Origin: a virus
IMG/VR virus record: IMGVR_UViG_3300036791_000432
Location: 1-26,415 of that record
Length of the DNA: 26,415 nucleotides
Direction: 5' to 3' (one strand)
The notes beneath the pieces were generated by a model. That model saw only the letters and a program-made list of their open reading frames with translations. It was not told where the DNA came from and made no database searches. Below, in pieces: positions 1 to 6,345 of the stretch. Position numbers and translations under genes: made by a program. Numbering within the stretch: the stretch's first letter is position 1; each line of letters begins with the position of its first letter.

Positions 1-171
1 ATCGACGCGACCTGGTACACCCGCTACCGCGGCTTCATCGAGGACTACGACTACGCGTTCGACCCGTCGCAGATGGTGAACCGTCTCACCATCACGTTGG
101 TCGACTTGTTCGAGATGGTGTCCGGGATCGAGATGCACGACAAGAACCCCGACGGGACCGCCTACTTCAGC
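1..171 (+). repeat. Terminal redundancy, left copy
   Basis: Matches 26245-26415. Bases 46-171 are identical; bases 1-45 differ at four positions (1, 12, 33, 45), three of them synonymous and one Ile/Val. Confidence 0.95.
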
Positions 172-1152
172 GACACCACGACGCCACGCCCCGCGGTCAC
201 GGACGGGCAGGTGTGGTTCGACAACGTCAACCCGGACAGCTCCGTGCAGACCGCCGGCACCCGGATCACCAACATCCTCGAACGCTCCCTGATCCCGTCC
301 GACTACTACGTCGTGTTCACAGGGAACGTCCAGCTCCAGGACGCCGTCTACACCCCGGGCGAGTCGCCGATGACAGCCATACAAGAAGTCGCCGACGCCG
401 AGTTTCCCGGCGTCTCGAACGTGTACGTCGACCGGTTCGGCCGCTTGGTGTTCCACGGCCGCTACGCCAAGTTCGACCCCGCCGGTGTCCTCGCCGGGCC
501 GGGCGTCTCGGACGAATGGGACTGGTCGCACCTGTTCGCCGGCGACGGGGCAGCCGTGGCGGCCGCTCCTGCGACGACGGGGCACCTCAGAGAGTTCGCA
601 TTCAACCGCGGGCTGTCGAAGGTGATCAACCAGGCGTACGCGACACCCTCACGGGCCGCGTCCGGGGTCGACCTCACACCGGCCGAGATCAACGGGCAGC
701 TCGTCACCGACGCCACCTCGATCGGGCTCCGCGGGATCCGCGCCTGGTCGGCCGAGAACCTGATCGTGAAACTGAACCTCTCGGACAGCTCCGACGACCT
801 CACCGAGACCCACCGGTTCAGCGAGTACTACGTCGCCAACTACTCCACGCCCCGCAACCGTGTCACCGCTTGCGGGTTCCGTTCGATTGCCACGACAAGC
901 CCCGGTGCCGGCGCGACCTGGCATCTCCTCTCCAAAGTCGACATCTCAGACCGGGTCGACATCACCGTCGGCTCACCCGGTGGCGGCGGGTTTGGCGGCA
1001 CCAGCGATCTCGATGCCCAGTTCTACGTCGAGGGTGTCCATGAAACCGTGCAACCCCTGAACCCCGAGATGGACGACGTCACGCTCACCCTCGACCTGTC
1101 CCCCGTCGCGTTCTTCAACGACGTAACGATGTTCCCGGACCCGCCGTCGTGA
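1..1152 (+). CDS. Minor tail protein (tail hub/tip), C-terminal part
   Basis: The frame is already open at base 1 and is the continuation of the gene that starts at 25954; joined through the circular junction the protein would be about 480 residues. It lies directly after the tape measure gene, the usual place of the tail hub/minor tail protein that forms the tail tip. The N-terminal half is rich in beta-strand-type sequence; a stretch near 420-480 (VYVDRFGRLVFHGR) resembles the core of actinophage minor tail proteins. A Gly-rich loop (SPGGGGFGG) occurs near 976-1002. The first ATG at 73 is internal and not the true start. The stop at 1150-1152 overlaps the next start (GTGA). The family assignment rests on context and resemblance; no enzymatic motif was seen. 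Confidence 0.8.
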   Translation: MDATWYTRYRGFIEDYDYAFDPSQMVNRLTITLVDLFEMVSGIEMHDKNPDGTAYFSDTTTPRPAVTDGQVWFDNVNPDSSVQTAGTRITNILERSLIPSDYYVVFTGNVQLQDAVYTPGESPMTAIQEVADAEFPGVSNVYVDRFGRLVFHGRYAKFDPAGVLAGPGVSDEWDWSHLFAGDGAAVAAAPATTGHLREFAFNRGLSKVINQAYATPSRAASGVDLTPAEINGQLVTDATSIGLRGIRAWSAENLIVKLNLSDSSDDLTETHRFSEYYVANYSTPRNRVTACGFRSIATTSPGAGATWHLLSKVDISDRVDITVGSPGGGGFGGTSDLDAQFYVEGVHETVQPLNPEMDDVTLTLDLSPVAFFNDVTMFPDPPS

Positions 1153-2168
1153 GGGACCGCCCCGTGTTGCACGGCCGCGACCACGCCCCAGGTGGCGCCG
1201 ACCCGACCCTGTTCACATGGGACGACGTCGGTGGCGGAGGCACCGGTGGCGGCGGTCTCGGGCCGTGGCATTACTTCACCCCGATCGCGCCGGCCGACAC
1301 ACCACCCGACCTGATCGCCGGGGACCCTGACGGCGGCACGTTCACGAGCCCGTGGGGGAACGTCGCGGGCGCACCGCCCGCGGGATGGAGAACAGCACCC
1401 GGCGGGATCGAGGTGCAACTCGGCGGCGTCGTCGGTGGAGCTCCAGGCTCGACGATCGCGACTCTCCCGTCGGCGGCGCCGGTGCCGTTCGACGACACAC
1501 CCCAGTTCGCCGGGACCGGCGCGAGCGTGATCGGGAAGGTGCTCGTCCGGACGACCGGCGCGATCGACTACGTCGGACCCGTCACAGGCGCTACCGGCCC
1601 GCCAGGTGCAGCAGGCTCGACCGGGCCCGCAGGCCCGACAGGGCCGACAGGCGCGACCGGGGCCGGTGTCCCGACCGGCGGCACCACCGGGCAGGTGCTT
1701 GAGAAGAACAGCTCGACGAACTACGACACCAGCTGGGTGACCCCGACCGGTGGTGGCGGCGGCCCCGCCGGTCTGCTCGGGTCGGCGTCGATCACCGCCG
1801 GGTTCACCACCACGAGCTCGACACCGGTCCAGGTGACGGGGCTCACCGTCACCGTCACAGTTCCCGCCGGCGGCCGGTCGGTCAAGGTGACCGCGTTCGC
1901 TCCTCAGATCTACAACAACAACAGCAGCCAGTACGTCGAGATGTCGCTCTGGGACGGGACCGTTGGGGCGGGAACGAAACTCACGAGCTGCTTTTTCGAG
2001 TCGAACCCGGGCGCCCAGGTTTCTCCGGGGATAGCGGTGGTCGTCGTCACACCTGCGGCGGGCAGCAAGACATACAACGTGGGGCTCTGCAACGCCGCGT
2101 CCGGCGGCACCGCCGGCCTCCTGCCCGGCTCCGGGTATCCCGCCTCCCTGATCGTCGAAGGGGTGTGA
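1149..2168 (+). CDS. Collagen-like tail fibre protein
   Basis: This 339-residue protein probably forms a trimeric fibre at the tail tip and contributes to host recognition. The N-terminus carries HAPGGADP (residues 12-19), a motif common in phage fibre proteins. Residues 147-173 are nine G-X-Y triplets (GAT GPP GAA and so on), expected to form a short collagen triple helix. Next come GQVLEKNSSTNYDTSW (181-196), a motif recurrent in tail fibres, and a Ser/Thr/Val-rich C-terminal domain of about 130 residues that looks like a beta-sandwich knob. The GTG start at 1149 overlaps the upstream stop. Fibre architecture is well supported; receptor binding is inference. Confidence 0.82.
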   Translation: MRDRPVLHGRDHAPGGADPTLFTWDDVGGGGTGGGGLGPWHYFTPIAPADTPPDLIAGDPDGGTFTSPWGNVAGAPPAGWRTAPGGIEVQLGGVVGGAPGSTIATLPSAAPVPFDDTPQFAGTGASVIGKVLVRTTGAIDYVGPVTGATGPPGAAGSTGPAGPTGPTGATGAGVPTGGTTGQVLEKNSSTNYDTSWVTPTGGGGGPAGLLGSASITAGFTTTSSTPVQVTGLTVTVTVPAGGRSVKVTAFAPQIYNNNSSQYVEMSLWDGTVGAGTKLTSCFFESNPGAQVSPGIAVVVVTPAAGSKTYNVGLCNAASGGTAGLLPGSGYPASLIVEGV

Positions 2169-2171
2169 CCG

Positions 2172-3260
2172 TTGACCGTCGTGCTGATCGAAGGGTTCGA
2201 CCACTACAACACCCAAGCGTTCCTGTCGCAGAAGAAAGGGTGGCTGCCATCGGCGATCAACGGCGGCGGCGGCTCCGGCACAGACATCGGGTTCAACACC
2301 GGCCGGCTCGGCGGCAACGCCGTCCAGCTGCTCGCGGGGAGCAACTCGTCGGGGCACACCAACACCGCTTCGGTCACGGCCCCGCTCCCGGCCACCTACA
2401 CCACCCTGATCTGCGGGTTCGCGTTCTACCCCAACTTCAACCCGGTGCAGACGATCACCGACAACATCTTTCAGTTCCAGACCGCAGCCGGTGCCGCGGT
2501 GTGCACCCTCCAGCTCGACTACGGCACAAGCCAACTCGTTGTGCTCAACGCGGCCGGGACGGTGGTCGCGACCGCCGCTGTCGCGATCGTGAACAACAAC
2601 TGGACGTACCTCGAGCTCAAGGTCGTTGTCGCCGGCGCGAGCGGCACCGTCACGCTCCGCCAGAACGGCGTCGTCGACGCGAACGTCAACAACCTGACCG
2701 CCAACCTCGGCTCGACCGCGGTCGGCCGGTTGCAGTGGGTCGCGACGCTCAACCAGTCCGGCGCCGGCAACGCCCCATTGGTCGACGACATCTACGCGCT
2801 CGACACAACCGGCGCAGCCCCCCGAAACGACTTCCTCGGCGACTGCCGCGTCGAGACCCTCTACCCCCGAGCTGACGGCGCCAACCTCGCGTGGACGCCC
2901 GACAGCGGCACTGCGCATTTCAGCCGCGTCAACGAGCATCCCCCCGACGGCGACACCAGCTACGTCGCCGACGCGACCGCCGGCGACCGCGACACCTACC
3001 TGTTCCAGCCGCTCTCGACCGTCACCGGCGCCGTCTACGGCGTCCAGACGAACCTCTATGCACGCAAGAGCGACGCCGCAACACGGCAGATCGCGGCGGT
3101 GATCAGGCAGGCCGGCACCAACCACGACGGCGCCACCAGCCCAGGGTTGTCGACGAGCTACCTGTTCTACTCGCAGCTGTACAACCAGGACCCGACCGGG
3201 AGCGACTGGACGATCGCGACCGTCAACGCCGACGAGTACGGCGTGAAAGAGGTCGTGTAG
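2172..3260 (+). CDS. LamG/jelly-roll-like phage surface protein
   Basis: A 362-residue protein starting at TTG 2172, 3 bases after the upstream stop. It begins [10 protein letters not shown] and has alternating strand patterns through residues 40-210, typical of a concanavalin/LamG-like sandwich used for carbohydrate binding. The C-terminal third contains [14 protein letters not shown] (223-236) and [10 protein letters not shown] (256-265), motifs I recognise from a widespread phage structural family found next to tail genes. It lies between two fibre genes, so a role as receptor-binding or tail decoration protein is likely. The precise ligand cannot be read from the sequence. No signal peptide or membrane segment is visible. 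Confidence 0.72.
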   Translation: MTVVLIEGFDHYNTQAFLSQKKGWLPSAINGGGGSGTDIGFNTGRLGGNAVQLLAGSNSSGHTNTASVTAPLPATYTTLICGFAFYPNFNPVQTITDNIFQFQTAAGAAVCTLQLDYGTSQLVVLNAAGTVVATAAVAIVNNNWTYLELKVVVAGASGTVTLRQNGVVDANVNNLTANLGSTAVGRLQWVATLNQSGAGNAPLVDDIYALDTTGAAPRNDFLGDCRVETLYPRADGANLAWTPDSGTAHFSRVNEHPPDGDTSYVADATAGDRDTYLFQPLSTVTGAVYGVQTNLYARKSDAATRQIAAVIRQAGTNHDGATSPGLSTSYLFYSQLYNQDPTGSDWTIATVNADEYGVKEVV

Positions 3261-3482
3261 ATGGCCAACCAGGTTTCGCAGGCAGCGGTCGAGGCGCTCG
3301 AGCAGCCCTCCGGCCCCGCCCACGCCACGCAGGTCGCCGTCGAGGCGCTGGTGCAGCACTCACCCGTCACCTACGTCTGGTTGACCCAGGCGGCGGTCGA
3401 AGTGCTCCGCCCCGCCCAGTACCCGGTGTGGCTCCCGCCGATCCTGGTCCCGTACGGCAAGCCGACCGTGAGAGGGAGTTGA
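3261..3482 (+). CDS. Small tail-region protein with triple AVE(A/V)L repeat
   Basis: A 73-residue protein whose ATG follows the upstream stop directly (TAG then ATG). It contains three imperfect copies of one short unit: [13 protein letters not shown] (residues 4-16), QVAVEALVQ (24-32) and [10 protein letters not shown] (43-52), each predicted as a beta-strand or short helix. Small proteins with this VSQ-x-VVEVL type of repeat occur beside tail fibre genes in other phages, so it is probably a minor structural component. Its biochemical role is unknown. The stop overlaps the next start (TGATG). Confidence 0.65.
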   Translation: MANQVSQAAVEALEQPSGPAHATQVAVEALVQHSPVTYVWLTQAAVEVLRPAQYPVWLPPILVPYGKPTVRGS

Positions 3483-4144
3483 TGCCCGGCCAGTTCAACC
3501 AGGTCCAGTTCGGCGACGGCCTCACCGTCACCGACCTCGGCGCCGGCCTCGTCCGTGTCGACGGAACCGGTGGCGCGACAGGCCCCGCAGGCCCGGCAGG
3601 GCCGCCAGGCGCGGACAGCACCGTGCCAGGCCCGACAGGTCCGACAGGTCCGCCGGGCGCAACAGGGGCAACAGGTCCCGCAGGGCCGACCGGTGCGACA
3701 GGTCCCGCAGGGCCGACCGGACCGGCGGGAGCCGACAGCACTGCTGGTGCCGAGCTCGCCTACGCGCAGATCACTGCGACTGTGACAGTACCGGCGACGG
3801 GTGTCGCCGCCGACATCGTTTCCGCCGGGGCCGTCACATTCGACGGTTCCCCGGTACTGATCGAGTTCTACGCTGCTGCTGCAAGCCCTGGCGCGGGCGC
3901 GAACTGCACACTTCACCTCTTTGACGGTGCGACCGACCTCGGCTACATCGCCCAGTTCTACAACGGAGGCGCAGGAACGATACTCTTCCCGGTCTTCGTT
4001 ACAAGGAAGATCACTCCGAGCGCCGGTAGCCACACCTTCAAGATCACCGGAATCTCGGGCGGCGCGACCTGCGGTATAGCCGCCGGCCCTGGCGCCGCCT
4101 CTGGCGACTATCAGCCCGCCTACATTCGGGTCAGTCGAGCCTGA
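3482..4144 (+). CDS. Collagen-like tail fibre protein, second copy of the architecture
   Basis: A 220-residue protein starting at ATG 3482, with GGGAG-type ribosome binding sequence just upstream. Collagen-like G-X-Y triplets occupy residues 31-45 (5 triplets) and 50-85 (12 triplets), separated by STVP. The C-terminal 130 residues (ELAYAQIT onward, ending YIRVSRA) look like a C1q/TNF-type beta-sandwich head that would trimerise on the collagen stem. Architecture parallels the 1149 gene, but the heads differ. It lies just before the lysis genes, a usual place for the distal fibre. Host recognition is inferred. Confidence 0.8.
   Translation: MPGQFNQVQFGDGLTVTDLGAGLVRVDGTGGATGPAGPAGPPGADSTVPGPTGPTGPPGATGATGPAGPTGATGPAGPTGPAGADSTAGAELAYAQITATVTVPATGVAADIVSAGAVTFDGSPVLIEFYAAAASPGAGANCTLHLFDGATDLGYIAQFYNGGAGTILFPVFVTRKITPSAGSHTFKITGISGGATCGIAAGPGAASGDYQPAYIRVSRA
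3671..3720 (+). repeat. In-frame 27-bp direct repeat in collagen stem
   Basis: A 23-bp sequence beginning ACAGGTCCCGCAGG occurs exactly at 3671-3693 and 3698-3720, period 27 bp. That equals three G-X-Y triplets, so gain or loss of a unit changes fibre length without changing the frame. Confidence 0.9.
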
Positions 4145-5061
4145 TGGGCTGGTGGGAGCACCCATACAAGGGCGGGCCGATGGTTGCCGTCCCAGGCTTC
4201 CCGCGCCCGCTGTACCCGGCCGACGCGAAAGGCCACACACCATCGGTCGACGGGCCTGATATCGAGGCGTACAAGCGCACCGTGTGGCGCGCCGGCCGCT
4301 GGCCTGGTCCCGCGTCCAGCTTCGACCGCGCCTACTCGAACGGGTTCGCGCACGGCAAGTCAGGGAACGTCGGCGAGACTGGTGTTGCCGGGGTGCAGCG
4401 CCAGCAGGGCGTCGACGACACCGGCTACATCGGGAAGAACACCTTCAACACGCTCCGCTCGATCCGCGTCCCGCACGGCCCGCACGAGGGCGAGATGTGC
4501 ATGGACGCGAACGCCGCCAACCTGATCGCCCAGGCGTGGGAGCTGTACGGCGGCAAGGAGCCCGCGCCACCGTCCCCTGGGGCGGTGAAAACAACACGGG
4601 AACGGGCACTCGACGCGGCGATCGGTGACATCGGGTATGTCGAGTCGGGCAACAACAATACGAAGTACGGGGAGTGGTATGGCGCCAACTATCAGCCGTA
4701 TTGCGCGATGGCGTGTACGTACTGGTACGAGAACAAGGCGGGCGGCTCACCGAGCTTCGCCAAGGGATCGGCCTACGCCTACGTGCCGTACATCCTCTCG
4801 GATGCCAAAAACCATAGGAACGGCCTGAGCGTGACGAGCTCACCGGTAAAAGGCGATCTCGTCGTGTTCGATTGGAATCGAGACGGCACTTACGATCATG
4901 TCGGCCTCTTCCAGTCCTGGCAGGCTGGAACGTCGTTCTTGACGGTCGAGGCGAACACCAGTCCGAACAACTCCGGCTCGCAGAGCAACGGTGGCGGTGT
5001 CTATCAGCGGACTCGCGATGTTGCGAGCCAGGGGACTCAGTTCATTCGGGTTGCCGAATGA
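4144..5061 (+). CDS. Endolysin: PG-binding-like N-domain plus CHAP amidase/endopeptidase
   Basis: A 305-residue peptidoglycan hydrolase. Residues 35-135 resemble a peptidoglycan-binding domain (GVAGVQRQQGVDDTGYIGKN, 80-99, followed by LIAQAWELYGG). A Pro-rich linker (140-147) leads to a CHAP domain at about 150-305. The likely catalytic residues are Cys187 (QPYCAMAC), His252 (YDHVGLF) and a polar residue around Glu269/Asn271 (VEANTS); GDLVVFDW (237-244) is the usual CHAP strand. There is no signal peptide, so export through the downstream holin is expected. ATG 4144 overlaps the fibre stop. Its last ~35 residues are homologous in meaning to the relic frame at 5057-5167. Confidence 0.9.
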   Translation: MGWWEHPYKGGPMVAVPGFPRPLYPADAKGHTPSVDGPDIEAYKRTVWRAGRWPGPASSFDRAYSNGFAHGKSGNVGETGVAGVQRQQGVDDTGYIGKNTFNTLRSIRVPHGPHEGEMCMDANAANLIAQAWELYGGKEPAPPSPGAVKTTRERALDAAIGDIGYVESGNNNTKYGEWYGANYQPYCAMACTYWYENKAGGSPSFAKGSAYAYVPYILSDAKNHRNGLSVTSSPVKGDLVVFDWNRDGTYDHVGLFQSWQAGTSFLTVEANTSPNNSGSQSNGGGVYQRTRDVASQGTQFIRVAE

Positions 5062-5167
5062 CGCTTCAACCGGCCTCGACAACAACTCGAACGGCGGCGA
5101 AGTGATGCGGCGCACCCGCCGTGTCCCCGACCAGTCAACAGTGTTTGTCCGGGTCGCCGAGCCGTGA
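5057..5167 (+). pseudogene. Relic C-terminus of a second CHAP endolysin
   Basis: Just after the endolysin stop, the +1 frame reads NDASTGLDNNSNGGEVMRRT, then RRVPDQSTVFVRVAEP and a stop at 5165-5167. The intact lysin ends with NNSGSQSNGGGVYQRTRDV and QFIRVAE, so the same C-terminal CHAP segment is present twice in tandem in different frames, diverged in sequence. There is no start codon with a ribosome site for the relic. The relic stop still overlaps the holin GTG (GTGA), which suggests the relic is the older lysin end and the present lysin was brought in upstream by recombination. The alignment was made by eye. Confidence 0.75.
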
Positions 5168-5340
5168 GACCGGCGAAGCGGCAGGCGATCCTGGTTGTGA
5201 TCGCGGTCGCTGTGCTTGTCCTGGCCCTGATCGTGTTCTCCACCGACCGCAGCACCGGCGACCACCTCCTCGCCGCGATCGGGCTCCTCGGTGGGCTCGC
5301 GATCGTGATCGTGTCACTACCCGAAGACAAAGACAAGTGA
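5164..5340 (+). CDS. Holin-like small membrane protein (two TM segments)
   Basis: A 58-residue protein with GTG start at 5164. Residues 8-25 (AILVVIAVAVLVLALIVF) and 34-52 (HLLAAIGLLGGLAIVIVSL) are two strong membrane segments; the N-terminus carries RPAKR and the C-terminus is charged (PEDKDK). This is the layout of a class II holin, and it follows the endolysin. It would form the membrane lesion that releases the lysin. The start overlaps the stop of the relic lysin frame, not that of the current lysin, which now ends about 100 bases upstream. Confidence 0.75.
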   Translation: MRPAKRQAILVVIAVAVLVLALIVFSTDRSTGDHLLAAIGLLGGLAIVIVSLPEDKDK

Positions 5341-5345
5341 CGCTC

Positions 5346-5537
5346 TTAGGCTTCCATCGCGACCGCAGCGTCCTCGAGATTGGTAGCAAGCTCCGCGTAC
5401 AACTTAGCCTGCCTACTCCCGTCCGTGTCAATCGTTCTGAGCTTTGCGGCGACTCGCCGAGCCTGCTCAGGCGTGAGCTCCTCGAGGATGGCGGACAGAA
5501 CCGGGATGAGGTCGAACACCATCTGGTCGAACGTCAT
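5346..5537 (-). CDS. Small helical protein of the minus-strand cluster, unknown function
   Basis: A 63-residue protein read from ATG at 5537 down to 5346. The start overlaps the stop of the upstream minus-strand gene by 4 bases (ATGA), which decides it over a longer possible start at 5669. The sequence is mostly amphipathic helix (PVLSAILEELTPEQARRVAAK), acidic at both ends, with no cysteines or membrane segment. It is convergent with the holin gene, 5 bases apart, with no terminator seen between them. Co-transcription with the membrane protein and HTH gene suggests a lysogeny-associated role, but none is recognised. Confidence 0.6.
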   Translation of the reverse strand: MTFDQMVFDLIPVLSAILEELTPEQARRVAAKLRTIDTDGSRQAKLYAELATNLEDAAVAMEA

Positions 5538-5800
5538 GGCGTCCCGAATCGTTTGTTGTACTGCTTCAGCTGGTCGCCGCAGAACGTCGCCCCGAACGCG
5601 TTCTGCCCGCAGTCGGTGTAGTTCAGGTGGACGCGCCAGAGGAAGTTGTCGAACGTCCCCCGCGTCCACGCGAAGAACACGACGACGAAGATCGCGATGA
5701 TGATCAGGGCTTTCTTGTTTTCGTGGCGACGGGTCCTAGTCGTCTGCGCGACCGCAGACTCACGTTCCAGCTCGTCGCGGATGACTGTGTTCCAACTCAA
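5534..5800 (-). CDS. Single-pass membrane protein with extracellular Cys pair (superinfection-exclusion candidate)
   Basis: Start chosen as TTG at 5800 because the minus strand has GAAAGG six bases before it; a GTG at 5833 is the alternative. The 88-residue product has a positive segment (RTRRHENKK, 22-30), a membrane span at 31-45 (ALIIIAIFVVVFFAW) and a C-terminal tail with Cys64 and Cys74 in NYTDCGQNAFGATFCG. The positive-inside rule places the N-terminus in the cytoplasm and the Cys tail outside. It lies between the HTH regulator and a small helical protein on the strand opposite to the lytic genes, so expression in the lysogen is plausible. A role in blocking superinfection is only inference. 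Confidence 0.65.
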   Translation of the reverse strand: MSWNTVIRDELERESAVAQTTRTRRHENKKALIIIAIFVVVFFAWTRGTFDNFLWRVHLNYTDCGQNAFGATFCGDQLKQYNKRFGTP

Positions 5801-5805
5801 GGTAG

Positions 5806-5876
5806 GCCTTTCGTCCGAGGGTACGACCAGCACGGTACCGTCTCATGCTCCGGCGGTGTGGCGCCTTTCGTCCGAG
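5806..5876. repeat. 14-bp direct repeat flanking a 10-bp palindrome
   Basis: GCCTTTCGTCCGAG occurs exactly at 5806-5819 and 5863-5876. On the minus strand the first copy holds the ribosome site (GAAAGG) of the 5534-5800 gene. Between the copies lies the perfect palindrome ACGGTACCGT (5832-5841). This 94-base spacer between two minus-strand genes may carry an operator or secondary promoter. Confidence 0.6.
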
Positions 5877-5894
5877 AGAACGCCCGCCGCCGGT

Positions 5895-6101
5895 CTAGTC
5901 CTCGCGCGCGAGCCGGCGGGCCTCCTTCAACAGTTCATGCACCCGTGTTGGGGACAGGCCCGCGTATTTGGCGATGTCGCGGATCGACTCACCAGACAGC
6001 GACGCCGCGTAGATTTTGTCGCGCAGCCCCGCCCGAGCGGCGTCAACTTTTCGCGTCGCGGTCGCCACGTTCTTGAGATCCTGGTGCGCCAAACGCAGCA
6101 C
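5895..6101 (-). CDS. Helix-turn-helix regulator (repressor candidate)
   Basis: A protein of 68 residues if read from GTG at 6101; the frame stays open to a TTG at 6212 (105 residues). The shorter start is preferred because third-position GC is clearly lower upstream of 6101 and because an operator-like palindrome lies at 6132-6151. The C-terminal half (LSGESIRDIAKYAGLSPTRV) is a clear HTH of the kind seen in sigma-region-4-like or Trp-repressor-like DNA-binding proteins. It is the only recognisable regulator next to the integrase, so it is the best candidate for the lysogeny repressor or switch protein. It has no dimerisation or cleavage domain of the CI/LexA type. Confidence 0.7.
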   Translation of the reverse strand: MLRLAHQDLKNVATATRKVDAARAGLRDKIYAASLSGESIRDIAKYAGLSPTRVHELLKEARRLARED

Positions 6102-6131
6102 CCTGCCTGCCGGAACACTCCGTTTGCGGCG

Positions 6132-6151
6132 TTGTTCGATAATCCGAACAA
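6132..6151. promoter_or_regulatory. Operator-like inverted repeat
   Basis: Seven-base arms TTGTTCG and CGAACAA with a 6-base centre (ATAATC). It lies 31 bases upstream of the preferred HTH start. The orientation GTTCG-N6-CGAAC is the reverse of an actinobacterial SOS box (CGAAC-N4-GTTCG), so LexA control is not implied. Autoregulation by the HTH protein is plausible. Confidence 0.5.
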
Positions 6152-6215
6152 TACGCGCGCAGGGATTATGAGAAAGAAAATCGCGCTCGGAGCGGGAAAA
6201 GCGCGTACCCAAGTC

Positions 6216-6244
6216 TTGAGCGTCGGTGGTATCGCGGCTAGGTT
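6216..6244 (+). promoter_or_regulatory. Candidate rightward promoter upstream of integrase
   Basis: TTGAGC (6216-6221), a 17-base spacer and TAGGTT (6239-6244) fit an actinobacterial sigma-70 type promoter (TTGAnn, TAnnnT). It points towards the integrase and the early operon. Such matches occur by chance, so support is moderate. Confidence 0.4.
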
Positions 6245-6345
6245 GGCAACGCTAGTAGGCAGGTGCGTCTCTCGAAACCAAGGCTGACCTTTGCGGCGGC
6301 CAGCCCGAACCGAAACAACTCGTTCGGAGGGATTGGAGAGGCGTC

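Larger units (their letters stand above)
6102..6345. promoter_or_regulatory. Divergent control region between HTH regulator and integrase
   Basis: This 244-base stretch separates minus-strand genes from plus-strand genes and is locally AT-richer (6130-6190) than the rest. It contains the inverted repeat TTGTTCG (6132-6138)/CGAACAA (6145-6151), a second pair CCGAAC (6305-6310)/GTTCGG (6322-6327), and a plus-strand promoter-like sequence at 6216-6244. I see no coding sequence with normal codon use. It may also hold attP, but no tRNA-like core was recognised. Confidence 0.6.

Noticed and set aside
1023-3359. Open frame of 778 codons on the minus strand
   Set aside because: It mirrors the codon pattern of well-supported plus-strand tail genes; its product is low-complexity Arg/Gly/Val sequence with no recognisable motif.
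3371-4243. Minus-strand Cys/Arg/Gly-rich ORF opposite the collagen gene
   Set aside because: Product is a direct consequence of the G-X-Y codon repeats on the other strand.
5053-5105. Short ORF MTLQPASTTTRTAAK from ATG 5058
   Set aside because: Only 15 codons and in another frame; the relic lysin frame explains this stretch better.
6132-6151. Possible LexA/SOS box
   Set aside because: The half-sites are in the opposite order (GTTCG then CGAAC) to the actinobacterial SOS box, so it is kept only as a general operator-like palindrome.
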